From the NCBI RefSeq assembly GCF_014203235.1, contig NZ_JACHIN010000010.1:124001-188000 (forward strand): a DNA stretch of 64,000 nt. Direction: 5' to 3'. The DNA comes from Nonomuraea endophytica (lineage in GTDB: Bacteria > Actinomycetota > Actinomycetes > Streptosporangiales > Streptosporangiaceae). The first letter of the stretch is position 1. Each line of letters opens with the position of its first letter. Of the stretch, positions 7,461 to 15,913 are shown piece by piece. The notes below the pieces were generated by a model that was not told where the DNA came from, made no database searches, and saw nothing but the letters and a program-made list of their open reading frames with translations. Made by a program: the position numbers and the translations under genes.

Positions 7461-8371
7461 AGTACCGTTCCGACCCCGCCGCCATCAGGGGGTCCATCGC
7501 GCCGGTGGTAACGCCGTTCACCGCCGACGGCGCGCTCGACCTCGCCTCGCTGCGCGGCCTGGTCCGCTGGCAGCTCGGCCAGGGCTCGCACGGCGTCTCC
7601 ATCGGCGGCTCCACCGGCGAGCCCGGCGCGCAGTCGGCTGAGGAGCGGATCGCCGCCATGGCCGCCGTCGCCGAGGAGGTCGGCGACCGGGCGCCGTTCC
7701 TGCCCGGCACCGGCTCGGCCAAGCTGGACGAGACCCTCCTGCTCACCGCCGAGGCCGAACGGCTCGGCGCCGACGCCGTCCTCGTCATCACCCCCTACTA
7801 CGCGAGGCCGAGCCAGGAGGCGCTGTTCCGCTGGTACTCCACGATCGCCGCAGAGTTCCCCGGCCTGCCGATCGTGATCTACAACGTGCCCTCCCGCACG
7901 GCCGTCGACATCGCGCCCGACACGGTCGCCAGGCTCCGCCACGCGCACGACAACATCGTCGGCATCAAGGAGACGACCCGCGACTTCGAGCACTTCTCGC
8001 AGGTGCTCCACCGGTGCGGCCGCGACTTCCTCATGTGGTCGGGCATCGAGCTGCTCTGCCTGCCTCTGCTGGCCATCGGCGGCACCGGGTTCGTCAGCGC
8101 GGCGGCCAACCTGGCTCCGGCGGCCGTGGCCCGCATGTACACCGCGTACACGGAAGGCGACCACCGGACCGCGCTCGACCTGCACTACGCCCTGCACCCG
8201 CTCGTGGAGCTGCTGTTCGTGGAGACCAACCCCGCCCCGGCCAAGTGGGTGCTGGAACTCCGGGGCCGGATCGCCTCGGGACACGTGCGGCCACCGCTCA
8301 TCCCGCCGACCCCGGCCGGAATCACCCGGATCGAGGCGCTGCTGGCCGACTGTGAGGATCTGACCCGATGA
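7457..8371 (+). CDS. Dihydrodipicolinate synthase/N-acetylneuraminate lyase family aldolase
   Basis: 304 residues with the class I pyruvate aldolase barrel of the DapA/NanA family. GGSTGEP corresponds to the G-x-T-GE phosphate/carboxylate motif, Tyr142 lies in YNVPSRT, and the Schiff-base Lys171 lies in GIKETTRD. GTG at 7457 overlaps the preceding TGA, with GGAGG upstream. It is placed between the FAH-RraA fusion and the HpaE dehydrogenase, exactly where a pyruvate-forming aldolase is needed. The canonical HpaI of this pathway belongs to an unrelated metal-dependent (HpcH) family, so this protein may be a replacement. Lysine biosynthesis is less likely given the context. Confidence 0.85.
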   Translation: MKYRSDPAAIRGSIAPVVTPFTADGALDLASLRGLVRWQLGQGSHGVSIGGSTGEPGAQSAEERIAAMAAVAEEVGDRAPFLPGTGSAKLDETLLLTAEAERLGADAVLVITPYYARPSQEALFRWYSTIAAEFPGLPIVIYNVPSRTAVDIAPDTVARLRHAHDNIVGIKETTRDFEHFSQVLHRCGRDFLMWSGIELLCLPLLAIGGTGFVSAAANLAPAAVARMYTAYTEGDHRTALDLHYALHPLVELLFVETNPAPAKWVLELRGRIASGHVRPPLIPPTPAGITRIEALLADCEDLTR

Positions 8372-9834
8372 CCCTGGAGCACTACATCGACGGGGCCCGC
8401 GTCCCCAGCATCTCCGGCGCCACCTTCACCTCCGTGGAACCGGCGACGAACGAGGCGTACCTGACGGTGTCGGCGGGGCGCGCCGAGGACGTCGACGCGG
8501 CCGTGACCGCGGCCAGGAAGGCCTTCAGCGACGGTCCGTGGCCGCGGCTGCCCGGCGAGGAACGCGCCGTGACCCTGCGCAGGATCGCCGACGCCATCGA
8601 GGCGCGCGACGAGCGCCTCGCGGCGCTGGAGTGCCGCGACACCGGCCTGCCGATCACCCAGGCCCGCGGCCAGGCCAGGCGCGCGGCGCAGAACTTCCGC
8701 TTCTTCGCCGACGTCGTCACCACGCTCAGCGAGGACGTCTACCGCGTCGGCTCGGCCCAGCTCAACTACGTCCTGCGCAAACCCGCCGGCGTGGCCGGGC
8801 TGATCACCCCGTGGAACACGCCGTTCATGCTGGAGACCTGGAAGCTGGCGCCCGCGCTCGCGGCCGGCTGCCCCGTGGTGCTCAAGCCCGCCGAGTGGTC
8901 GCCGCTGTCGGCAGGGCTGCTGCCCGACATCATGGAGGAGGCGGGCCTGCCGCCCGGGGTGTTCAACCTGGTGCACGGCATCGGCGAAGAGGCCGGCGCG
9001 GCGCTCGTGGCGCACCCCGACGTCCCGGTGATCTCCTTCACCGGGGAGAGCGCCACCGGCCAGGCCATCATGCGCAACGCCGCCGGCACGCTGAAGACCC
9101 TGTCCATGGAGCTCGGCGGCAAGTCCCCGCTGATCGTGTTCGACGACGCCGACCTGGAGCGCGCGCTGGACGCCGCCGTCTTCGGCGTCTTCTCCCTCAA
9201 CGGCGAGCGGTGCACCGCCAGCTCCCGCGTGCTCGTGCACGCCTCGATCTACGCCGAGTTCACCGAACGGCTGGCCGCGCGGGCCGCCCAGGTACGCGTC
9301 GGCGCCCCCTCCGACCCCGGCACGGAGCTGGGCGCGCTCATCCACCCCGAGCACTACGCCCGGGTGACCGATTACGTACGGCTCGGCGTCGAGGAGGGCG
9401 CCCGCCTGGCCGCCGGCGGCGCCCGGCCACCGCACCTGCCTCACGGCAACTTCCTGGCCGCGACCGTCTTCGCCGACGTCACCCCGGACATGCGCATCTT
9501 CCAGGAGGAGATCTTCGGCCCGGTCGTGTGCGTCACCCCGTTCGGCAGCGAGACCGAGGCGATCGAACTGGCCAACGCCACCCGGTACGGCCTGGCCGCG
9601 TACCTGTGGACCAACGACCTGCGCCGTGCCCACCGCATGGCCCAGGCGATCGAGACCGGGATGCTCTGGGTCAACTCCCAGAACGTCCGCGACCTGCGCA
9701 CGCCCTTCGGCGGGGTGAAGGCCAGCGGCCTGGGCCGCGAGGGCGGGCGGCACAGCATCGACGTGTACACGGTCTCGCCGATCGTGCACCTGGCGACCGA
9801 GGACCTGCCGGTGCCGCGGTTCGGCGCCGGCTGA
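8368..9834 (+). CDS. hpaE: 5-carboxymethyl-2-hydroxymuconate semialdehyde dehydrogenase-like (HpaE type)
   Basis: 488 residues, the normal length of the NAD-dependent aldehyde dehydrogenase family and of HpaE. Seen are PWNTPFML, KPAEWSP with the cofactor-binding Lys, FTGESATG, the general base Glu248 in MELGGKSPL, the nucleophile Cys282 in NGERCTASSR, and EEIFGPVVC. In the homoprotocatechuate pathway this enzyme oxidises the semialdehyde formed by HpaD. ATG overlaps the aldolase stop (ATGA), so the three genes are translationally coupled. The specific substrate is inferred from the neighbouring HpaD and FAH genes; another aldehyde is possible. Confidence 0.82.
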   Translation: MTLEHYIDGARVPSISGATFTSVEPATNEAYLTVSAGRAEDVDAAVTAARKAFSDGPWPRLPGEERAVTLRRIADAIEARDERLAALECRDTGLPITQARGQARRAAQNFRFFADVVTTLSEDVYRVGSAQLNYVLRKPAGVAGLITPWNTPFMLETWKLAPALAAGCPVVLKPAEWSPLSAGLLPDIMEEAGLPPGVFNLVHGIGEEAGAALVAHPDVPVISFTGESATGQAIMRNAAGTLKTLSMELGGKSPLIVFDDADLERALDAAVFGVFSLNGERCTASSRVLVHASIYAEFTERLAARAAQVRVGAPSDPGTELGALIHPEHYARVTDYVRLGVEEGARLAAGGARPPHLPHGNFLAATVFADVTPDMRIFQEEIFGPVVCVTPFGSETEAIELANATRYGLAAYLWTNDLRRAHRMAQAIETGMLWVNSQNVRDLRTPFGGVKASGLGREGGRHSIDVYTVSPIVHLATEDLPVPRFGAG

Positions 9835-9837
9835 CGG

Positions 9838-10752
9838 TCAGCGCAGGCTCCAGGCCGGGTCGACGCCGGTCAGCTCGGCGCTCGCCGCCCACACGGCCGC
9901 CGCGAGCCCGGGGTCGGCCAGCGGGCCGCGCACCGGTTCGCGGGCGGGCCGGCCGCGCACGCCGAACACCCTCGGCCCCCACAGCTCGCCGCCGCGCACG
10001 TCCGGGTCGAGGACCGCGCGGACCGCCGGCCACGCCGCCGCCTGCTTGCTCTGGAGGAGGAGCCCGGCGGGCAGGGTACGCAGCCGTTCGCCCGCCGACC
10101 GGCGGCGCAGCGGCGGACGGGACGGGGTGAGGCCGTCCAGCGCGCCGCCGGGATGGGTGACCACGCTGAGCGTCGCGGCGCCCGCCGCGCGCAGGCGGCG
10201 GTCCAGCTCGAAGCCGAACAGCATCTGGGCCAGCTTCGAGCGCGAGTAGGCGCGCTTCGGCTCGTAGTCGCGCCGGCTCTGCAGGTCGGCGGGGTCGAGG
10301 GTCACGGACTTCGCGGTGAAGCTGCCGGTGGTGACCACCCGCCCGTCGGCCAGCAGCGGCGCCAGCCATCCGACCAGCGCGAAGTGCCCGAGGTGGTTGG
10401 TGGCGAACATCAGCTCGTGGCCGGCTGCCGTCTCACGTCTCGGCGGCCGGTCCAGATGCACCCCGGCGTTGCAGACCACCGCGTCCAGGTGGTTCAGCTC
10501 GTGTACGGCGGCGCGTACCGACGACAGGTCGCCGAGATCCAGCCGTAGGTGCCGCACCCGCGCGGCGGGCACCCTGGCCAGGATCGCCTGTTTCGCGAGC
10601 GCGGCCTTGGCCGCGTCCCGGCTGCCCAGCACGACCTCGGCCCCGGCTCCGGCGAGCTGTTCGGCCACGAAGTACCCGATGCCCGCGTTGCCGCCGGTGA
10701 CCAGGACCGTCTTGCCCTCCGCCCGTGGCGGCCGGTGCACGTTCCATGCCAT
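9838..10752 (-). CDS. Short-chain dehydrogenase, retinol-dehydrogenase-like
   Basis: 304 residues. TGGNAGIGYF is the cofactor glycine motif, LGSRD ends strand 2 with an Arg that suggests NADP, CNAGVH follows, TNHLGHFAL is the typical extended SDR segment, and YSRSKLAQ carries the catalytic Tyr and Lys. The C-terminal quarter is longer and rich in Arg and Pro. It is divergent from a TetR gene across about 80 bases with an imperfect inverted repeat, the usual layout of a TetR-controlled oxidoreductase. It ends three bases after hpaE on the opposite strand and is probably unrelated to that pathway. Confidence 0.85.
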   Translation of the reverse strand: MAWNVHRPPRAEGKTVLVTGGNAGIGYFVAEQLAGAGAEVVLGSRDAAKAALAKQAILARVPAARVRHLRLDLGDLSSVRAAVHELNHLDAVVCNAGVHLDRPPRRETAAGHELMFATNHLGHFALVGWLAPLLADGRVVTTGSFTAKSVTLDPADLQSRRDYEPKRAYSRSKLAQMLFGFELDRRLRAAGAATLSVVTHPGGALDGLTPSRPPLRRRSAGERLRTLPAGLLLQSKQAAAWPAVRAVLDPDVRGGELWGPRVFGVRGRPAREPVRGPLADPGLAAAVWAASAELTGVDPAWSLR

Positions 10753-10774
10753 GACGCCCCCTTTATCGCGAAAA

Positions 10775-10812
10775 AATCTGAAACGACTCTAAAACTATAG
10801 TCATTCTGGATT
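10775..10812. promoter_or_regulatory. Candidate TetR operator between SDR and TetR genes
   Basis: An imperfect inverted repeat, AATC-N6-GACT then ten bases then AGTC-N6-GATT, with ten of fourteen positions matching per half. It surrounds an ACTATAGT palindrome that could be a -10 element. Its position between divergent SDR and TetR genes fits autoregulation. Confidence 0.4.
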
Positions 10813-10831
10813 TGTCGCTACAGTGGGGCGC

Positions 10832-11407
10832 ATGGTGATGACGACGGGCCGCCGCGAACGGAAGAAGGCGCAGACGCGCAAGGCGCTGGCGGACGCGGCG
10901 GTGCGGCTGTTCGCCGAGCACGGCTACGACGGCGTCACCGTCGCCCAGATCGCCGAAGCCGCCGACGTCTCCATCGCGACCCTGTTCGCGCACGTCCCCG
11001 ACGGCAAGGAGGCGCTGATCTTCGACGACGGCGCCGGGCGCGGCGACCGGCTCGCGCGGGCGGTGCGCGAGCGGCCGCCCGGCGAGCCGGTGCCGCGCGC
11101 GCTGCGGCGGTGCCTGGCCGCCGGTGGTCCGTTCGCCGGCGACCTGCCGCCCGAGCTGCGGCGCAAACGCGACCTGATCGTGAACACGCCCGCCCTGCGC
11201 GCGTACTCGCGCACGTTGTGGATCGCCGGCGAACCGGCCCTGGCGGCGGCCATCGCGGCCGAGAGCGGCCAGGACCCGTCCGGGATGGCGGTGCGCGCGC
11301 TGGCCCGCTACGTGCTGGAGATCCCCGAACTCGCGGGCGCCGAGCCCGACCCCCTGGCCGCGATGCACGCCATCTTCGACCTGCTCGAACCGGGCTGGCC
11401 GGGCTAA
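10832..11407 (+). CDS. TetR-family transcriptional regulator
   Basis: 191 residues. The N-terminal helix-turn-helix is clear: KAQTRKALADAAVRLFAEHGYDGVTVAQIAEAADVS with the following ATLFAHVPDGKEAL. The C-terminal ligand domain is helical and not assignable to a subfamily. The ATG at 10832 was chosen over a GTG at 10823; a TACAGT hexamer seven bases upstream would give a leaderless transcript from this ATG. It probably represses the divergent SDR gene and itself. Its stop overlaps that of the convergent M24 peptidase (shared CTAA). Confidence 0.85.
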   Translation: MVMTTGRRERKKAQTRKALADAAVRLFAEHGYDGVTVAQIAEAADVSIATLFAHVPDGKEALIFDDGAGRGDRLARAVRERPPGEPVPRALRRCLAAGGPFAGDLPPELRRKRDLIVNTPALRAYSRTLWIAGEPALAAAIAAESGQDPSGMAVRALARYVLEIPELAGAEPDPLAAMHAIFDLLEPGWPG

Positions 11408-12534
11408 ATGATTACTAGGTCGCGCGGTGTGTTGTTGAGCCGCAGACCGCCCGAGTCGGTGCAGACCAGGATGTCCTCGATCCGCGCCCCGTGCGAGCCC
11501 GCCAGATAGATGCCCGGCTCCACCGAGAACGCGAAGCCCGGCTCCATCAGCTCGCCGTTGCCCGCCACGATGTACGGCTCCTCGTGCGTCTCGATGCCGA
11601 TCCCGTGCCCGGTGCGGTGGATGAACTTCTCCCCGAACCCGGCCTCGGTGATGACCTCGCGGGCCGCGGCGTCGACCGACTCGCACGACACGCCGGGCCG
11701 TACCGCCTCACACGCGGCGTCCTGGGCGCGGCGCAGCACCTCGAAGTACGCCGCGTACTCGGCAGGCGGCTCGCCGACGCAATAGTTGCGCGTGGAGTCG
11801 GAGCAGTAGCCGTTGTGCAACTGCCCGCCGATGTCCACCACGACAGGCTCGCCCGCCTGGATGACCCGGTCCGACAGCTCGTGGTGCGGGCTGGCGCCGT
11901 TGGGTCCCGAGGCGACGATGACGAAGTCGACCGTCTCGTGCCCGGCGGCCAGGATCGCGTCGGCGATGTCCCGGCCCACCTCACGCTCGGTCCGCCCCGC
12001 CCGCAGGAAACCGGGCACCTGCCGGTGCACGGCGTCGATCGCCTCCCCGGCCTCGCGCAACGCCTCCACCTCGGCCGCCGACTTGCGCATGCGCAGCTCG
12101 CGCAGCACCGTCCCGGCCAGCACCTGCTCGGTGCCCGGCATCGCGGCGCGGAAGGCCAGCGAGGCCATCGCCCACATCCGGTCGGCCAGCCCCACCTGGG
12201 CCACCGAACCGAGGCGTCTGGCGGCGATCTCGTACGGATCGTCGGTCTCGTCCCACGCCACGAACTCCAGCCCGAGCCGCGACGCGGGCGAGGCCTGCGC
12301 GGCCGGCAGTTCCAACCGCGGCACCATCATGTACGGCTCGCCCGCCGCCGGCACCACCAGGCAGGTGAGCCGTTCCAGCGGCAGCGCCTGGTAGCCGCTG
12401 ACGTAGCGCAGATCGGGTCCGGGGGTGAGCAGCAGGGCGTCGAGCCCGGCTTTGGCGGTGGCCTCCTGGGCGGCGGCCAGACGGGACACGGGATACAAGT
12501 CTTCGGACGTCACGGGCCCCAATCTACTCGTCAC
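11404..12534 (-). CDS. M24-family metallopeptidase, Xaa-Pro dipeptidase-like
   Basis: 376 residues: an N-terminal creatinase-like domain (about 1-140) and the pita-bread catalytic domain. All five metal ligands are visible in order: Asp in VVDIGG, Asp in YCSDSTRNY, His in HRTGHGIG, Glu in VEPGIYL and Glu in ARIEDIL. The family cleaves X-Pro dipeptides or the first residue before Pro in the cytoplasm with two Mn or Co ions. ATG at 12534 is used; a GTG seven codons later is an alternative. No operon partner. Confidence 0.87.
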   Translation of the reverse strand: MTSRLGPVTSEDLYPVSRLAAAQEATAKAGLDALLLTPGPDLRYVSGYQALPLERLTCLVVPAAGEPYMMVPRLELPAAQASPASRLGLEFVAWDETDDPYEIAARRLGSVAQVGLADRMWAMASLAFRAAMPGTEQVLAGTVLRELRMRKSAAEVEALREAGEAIDAVHRQVPGFLRAGRTEREVGRDIADAILAAGHETVDFVIVASGPNGASPHHELSDRVIQAGEPVVVDIGGQLHNGYCSDSTRNYCVGEPPAEYAAYFEVLRRAQDAACEAVRPGVSCESVDAAAREVITEAGFGEKFIHRTGHGIGIETHEEPYIVAGNGELMEPGFAFSVEPGIYLAGSHGARIEDILVCTDSGGLRLNNTPRDLVII

Positions 12535-12654
12535 CGCTCATCTAAAATCCGCGAAAAGCTCTCACAACACGGCAAGCCATCGCTACACTCCGTTCAAGGA
12601 CGATCACATACTGTGGGACCTCTTGTCCCGATCCATGTCGTTTGCGAGTGAACT

Positions 12655-13911
12655 ATGGTCGACGTTACGGGCGGCCATCAGCCACCCCTCCCATCACCGG
12701 ACCACCGTCCGATGAGCGCGGCCGAGCTCATCGGACACCTGACCCAGCAGCAGGCCGGCGAGCACGACGCCGCCATGCTGGCCGTGCGCCTGTCCCACGC
12801 CGAACGGCTCGGCAACATGGGCTGGGCCGAGTGGAACCTGCGCACGGGCGACGCCGTATGGTCCGACCACGTCTACGTCATCTTCGGCCGCGACCGCGCC
12901 GACGGCCCGCTCGGCCTGCCCGAGCTCGCCGGCTACGTCGAACCCTGCGACCTCGGCGCCCTCGACCAGCTCCTGTGGAGCGTCGTGCAGGGCGTGGAGC
13001 CGGTCCAGGCGGAGTTCCGCATCCGGCGCGGCGGCGAAGTGCGCAACCTGCGCGTCGTCCTCGAACCCCTCGTCGCCCCCGGCGGCCCCATCGGCGTGCA
13101 CGGCGTCGTCCAGGACATCACCGGCCGCCGCCGCGCCGAACGCATCATGTCCGAATCACGCCGCCAGCTCCTGGAGGCCCGCGAACGCGCCGCCGAGGAA
13201 CGCCACGTCATGCTCGCCATGCGCGAGGCCATCCTCCCCGAGCCGACCGGCCGCCTCGACCTGCCCGGCACCAGGATCGCCGTCCGCTACGTGCCGGCCG
13301 AGAAGACCGCCAACCTGGGCGGCGACTGGTTCGAGGCCGCCGCCCTGCCCGACGACCGCGTCATGCTCGCCATCGGCGACGTCTCCGGCCACGGCCTGCC
13401 CGCGATCGCCCACATGGCCCAGCTCCGCCACGCCCTCGTCGGCCTCACCATGACCGGCCAGCCCGCCGATCAGCTCCTCGCCTGGCTCAACGAACTCGTC
13501 CTGCACCGCCTCGAGGAAACCACGGCCACGGCCATCATCGGCCACCTCGACACCGCGACCCGGATCTTCACCTGGAGCCAGGCCGGGCATCTGCCGCCCA
13601 TCCTGGTCCGCGACGGCAAGGCCGAAACCCTGACACAGCCGAGAGGCGTCCTGCTGGGCGCCACCTGCGACCAGCCCTACCGCCTGGCCAGCGTCGAACT
13701 CCGCGACGGCGACCTCCTCCTGCTGTTCACCGACGGCCTGGTCGAGCGGCGTACCCGCGACATCGACGAGGGCCTGGACCTGGCGGTGTCGGCCGCCGCC
13801 CACCTCCTCACCTCCGACCTCGACGCCGGCCTCGACCGCCTCCTCGCCGACATCGGCGGCCCCAACCCGGAGGACGATGCCTGCCTCCTGGCGGTGGGGG
13901 TTGGGATCTGA
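12655..13911 (+). CDS. PAS-PP2C (SpoIIE-type) protein phosphatase
   Basis: 418 residues. After a short N-terminal helix there is a PAS-like sensor (about 65-160) with WNLRTGDAVWSDHVY and a PAC-type end VVQDITGRRRAE. A coiled-coil helix (QLLEARERAAEERHVMLAMREAI) leads to a PP2C/SpoIIE phosphatase domain from about 195, with GGDWFEAAAL, IGDVSGHGLPA, the tail AGHLPPIL and DGLVE. The Asp residues in GGDW and GDVSGHG would bind the two metals. These proteins usually dephosphorylate anti-anti-sigma factors in partner-switching. No anti-sigma partner is adjacent. The start is uncertain; a second ATG is at 12712. Confidence 0.85.
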   Translation: MVDVTGGHQPPLPSPDHRPMSAAELIGHLTQQQAGEHDAAMLAVRLSHAERLGNMGWAEWNLRTGDAVWSDHVYVIFGRDRADGPLGLPELAGYVEPCDLGALDQLLWSVVQGVEPVQAEFRIRRGGEVRNLRVVLEPLVAPGGPIGVHGVVQDITGRRRAERIMSESRRQLLEARERAAEERHVMLAMREAILPEPTGRLDLPGTRIAVRYVPAEKTANLGGDWFEAAALPDDRVMLAIGDVSGHGLPAIAHMAQLRHALVGLTMTGQPADQLLAWLNELVLHRLEETTATAIIGHLDTATRIFTWSQAGHLPPILVRDGKAETLTQPRGVLLGATCDQPYRLASVELRDGDLLLLFTDGLVERRTRDIDEGLDLAVSAAAHLLTSDLDAGLDRLLADIGGPNPEDDACLLAVGVGI

Positions 13912-14414
13912 TCTTTTTCTTCCGTTGCTTTCTTTCTTGTTCCTTGCTGCGGGTCCGTTACGGCGCTCCGTCCCGCCCATCCGTTACGGCCCTCTGTCCC
14001 GCCCATCCGTTACGGCGCTCTGTCCCGCCCATCCGTTACGGCCCTCTGTCCCGCCCATCCGTTACGGCGCTCTGTCCCGCCCATCCGTTACGGCGCTCTG
14101 TCCCGCCCATCCGTTACGGCGCTCTGTCCCGCCCATCCGTTACGGCAAGCCGCCCCACCCGCCCCGCCGTCGTGCGTGACCGCCCGTCGAGCGCCGGTCG
14201 TGAGGCTCACGGGCCGCCCGCCGTAACGACTCCGCCCGGGGCCCGCGCCACGGAAACCCCACGACGCCATCCTGGGCCCGCGCCACGGCAAACCCAGGCT
14301 GCTTGCTGTAACGACTCCACCCTGGGCCGGCTCCAGGGCAAGCCCAGGCCCGACACCAACGGCGGCCCCGCGAACCCAGCGCGGAATGTCGGGGCGGAGT
14401 GCGAACATGGGCGG
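13912..14414. other. Intergenic region with pyrimidine tract and repeats
   Basis: No convincing gene. Directly after the phosphatase stop there is a strongly T-rich pyrimidine tract (about 13913-13948), unusual for this GC level. Then come the 26-bp tandem repeats, then a degenerate segment in which blocks such as GTAACGACTCC and CCCGCGCCACGG recur two or three times. The exonuclease gene follows. Confidence 0.6.
13955..14146. repeat. 26-bp tandem repeat array, seven full copies plus a partial
   Basis: Contiguous direct repeats with a strict 26-base period. Each unit begins CCGTTACGG, continues with CGCTCTG or CCCTCTG, and ends TCCCGCCCAT. Units start at 13955, 13981, 14007, 14033, 14059, 14085 and 14111, with a partial unit at 14137. 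The unit head is an interrupted palindrome (CCGT-T-ACGG). There are no spacers, so it is not CRISPR, and 26 is not a multiple of three, so it is not coding repeat DNA. Confidence 0.9.
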
Positions 14415-15314
14415 GTGCTGATGCTTCTCGACACACCCTCGCTCTACTTCCGCGCCTTCTACGGCATCCCGGAGTCGATGACCGCGCCCGACGGCATGCC
14501 GGTCAACGCGGTCCGCGGGCTGATCGACATGATCGCCACCCTGGTGCGCAAGTACCGCCCGGCCGAGCTCGTGGCGACCATGGACGCCGACTGGCGCCCG
14601 GCGTTCCGGGTGGCGGCGATACCCACCTACAAGGCGCACCGGGTGGCCCACGGTGACACCGAGGAGGTGCCCGACACGCTGGTGCCGCAGATCCCGGTGA
14701 TCGAGCGGGTGCTGGACGCGGTCGGCATCGCCCGCCTGGAGTCGCCCGGGTACGAGGCCGACGACGTCATCGGCACCCTCACCCACGCGGCCGGCGGCGG
14801 CGCGGTGGACGTGGTGACCGGCGACCGGGACCTGTTCCAGCTGGTCGACGACTCAAGGCCGGTTCGCATCCTCTACACGGCGCGCGGCATCCGCAACCTC
14901 CAGGTCGTGGACGAGGCGTTCGTAACCGCCAAGTACGGCATTCCCGGCCGTTCCTACGCCGACTTCGCCACCCTGCGCGGCGACCCGTCCGACGGCCTGC
15001 CCGGCGTGTCGGGCGTGGGGGAGAAGACGGCCGCCGCGCTGATCACCCGCTTCGGCTCCCTGGACGCTCTCCTGACCGCCCTAGACGAGGGCGCCACCGA
15101 AGGCTTCCCGGCCGGCGCCCGCACCAAGCTGGCCGCCGCCCGCGACTACCTCCGGGTTGCCCCCGCCGTGGTGGAGGTAGCCCCCGACGCCCCGCTGCCT
15201 CCTGCCGACCTCACCCTGCCCGCCAAGCCCCGCGATCCGGAGACCCTGGTCCAGCTCGCCGACCGCTACGACCTCGACAGCCCACTCAACCGCCTCCTCG
15301 ACACCCTCAAGTAG
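14415..15314 (+). CDS. 5'-3' exonuclease (FEN/PolA N-domain-like)
   Basis: 299 residues resembling the free-standing 5'-3' exonuclease domain. Acidic metal ligands are visible as Asp in LLDTPSLYFRAFYG, Asp in TMDADWRP, ESPGYEADDVIGT, VTGDRDLFQLV and LRGDPSDGLPGVSGVG, where the last is the helix-hairpin-helix region that binds DNA. It would remove RNA primers or flaps. GTG at 14415 or ATG at 14421 could start it; a long upstream open frame is only GC-rich noise. No strong ribosome binding site is visible, so the transcript may be leaderless. Confidence 0.88.
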   Translation: MLMLLDTPSLYFRAFYGIPESMTAPDGMPVNAVRGLIDMIATLVRKYRPAELVATMDADWRPAFRVAAIPTYKAHRVAHGDTEEVPDTLVPQIPVIERVLDAVGIARLESPGYEADDVIGTLTHAAGGGAVDVVTGDRDLFQLVDDSRPVRILYTARGIRNLQVVDEAFVTAKYGIPGRSYADFATLRGDPSDGLPGVSGVGEKTAAALITRFGSLDALLTALDEGATEGFPAGARTKLAAARDYLRVAPAVVEVAPDAPLPPADLTLPAKPRDPETLVQLADRYDLDSPLNRLLDTLK

Positions 15315-15913
15315 CCCCACCCACCCACCACCCCCTGACAACCAAACAGACCACCCAGCCACGCCCACCGCCCACGGCCACGGCCACCCGTCCACGGTCA
15401 CGGTCACCGGGTCACGGTTACCCGCCCACGGTCACGGTCACCGGGTTACGGGCACGGCCACCGGCCATGGCCAGCGGGCCACCGGGCCACACGGTCACCG
15501 GGCGGTCAACGTGCCCACGACCGTCTGGCCGCTGAGCAGATTGGGTGTCGCCGGGCCAGCGGGTTACCGGGGCGCCAACTCGCCCATGGTCTTCTGGCTG
15601 CTGGGCCGACCAGGCGTTGCTGGCCCGTGTCCGCGTGCGCCGGTACTGGCCACCAAGCAGACCGGGCGTCGCCGCGCCACCTCCGTGTGCCGGTAGCCGG
15701 TGCGCTTCACCCCATGGGGTTTGGGCGGTTGGGCGGGTGAGGAGGGACGGCCAGGGGTGGTGGGGTCGGGGTTGGGGGGTGGGATGTGGTGGGGAAGGAA
15801 CGGGGGCATACCTTGATCGGTAGTGCGCGATCATGTGACAATTCGCCCACAGGTCGATACACGCGGTGTGGGGGTCGGCGTCATGGTGCGAACGCTGAGC
15901 GAGCGGCCCTAGG
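15315..15913. other. Intergenic region with degenerate CACGGTCAC repeats
   Basis: About 600 bases without a supportable gene. From about 15371 to 15500 the motif CCACGGTCACGGTCACCGGG occurs twice with partial copies around it. The rest is low in recognisable structure. No tRNA or clear terminator seen. Confidence 0.5.

Noticed and set aside
13955..14146. CRISPR array
   Set aside because: The units are contiguous without unique spacers and there are no cas genes nearby.
12642..14414. N-terminal extension of the exonuclease into a nearly 900-residue frame
   Set aside because: It overlaps the phosphatase gene and the repeat array in a different frame; the true domain begins at 14415-14421.
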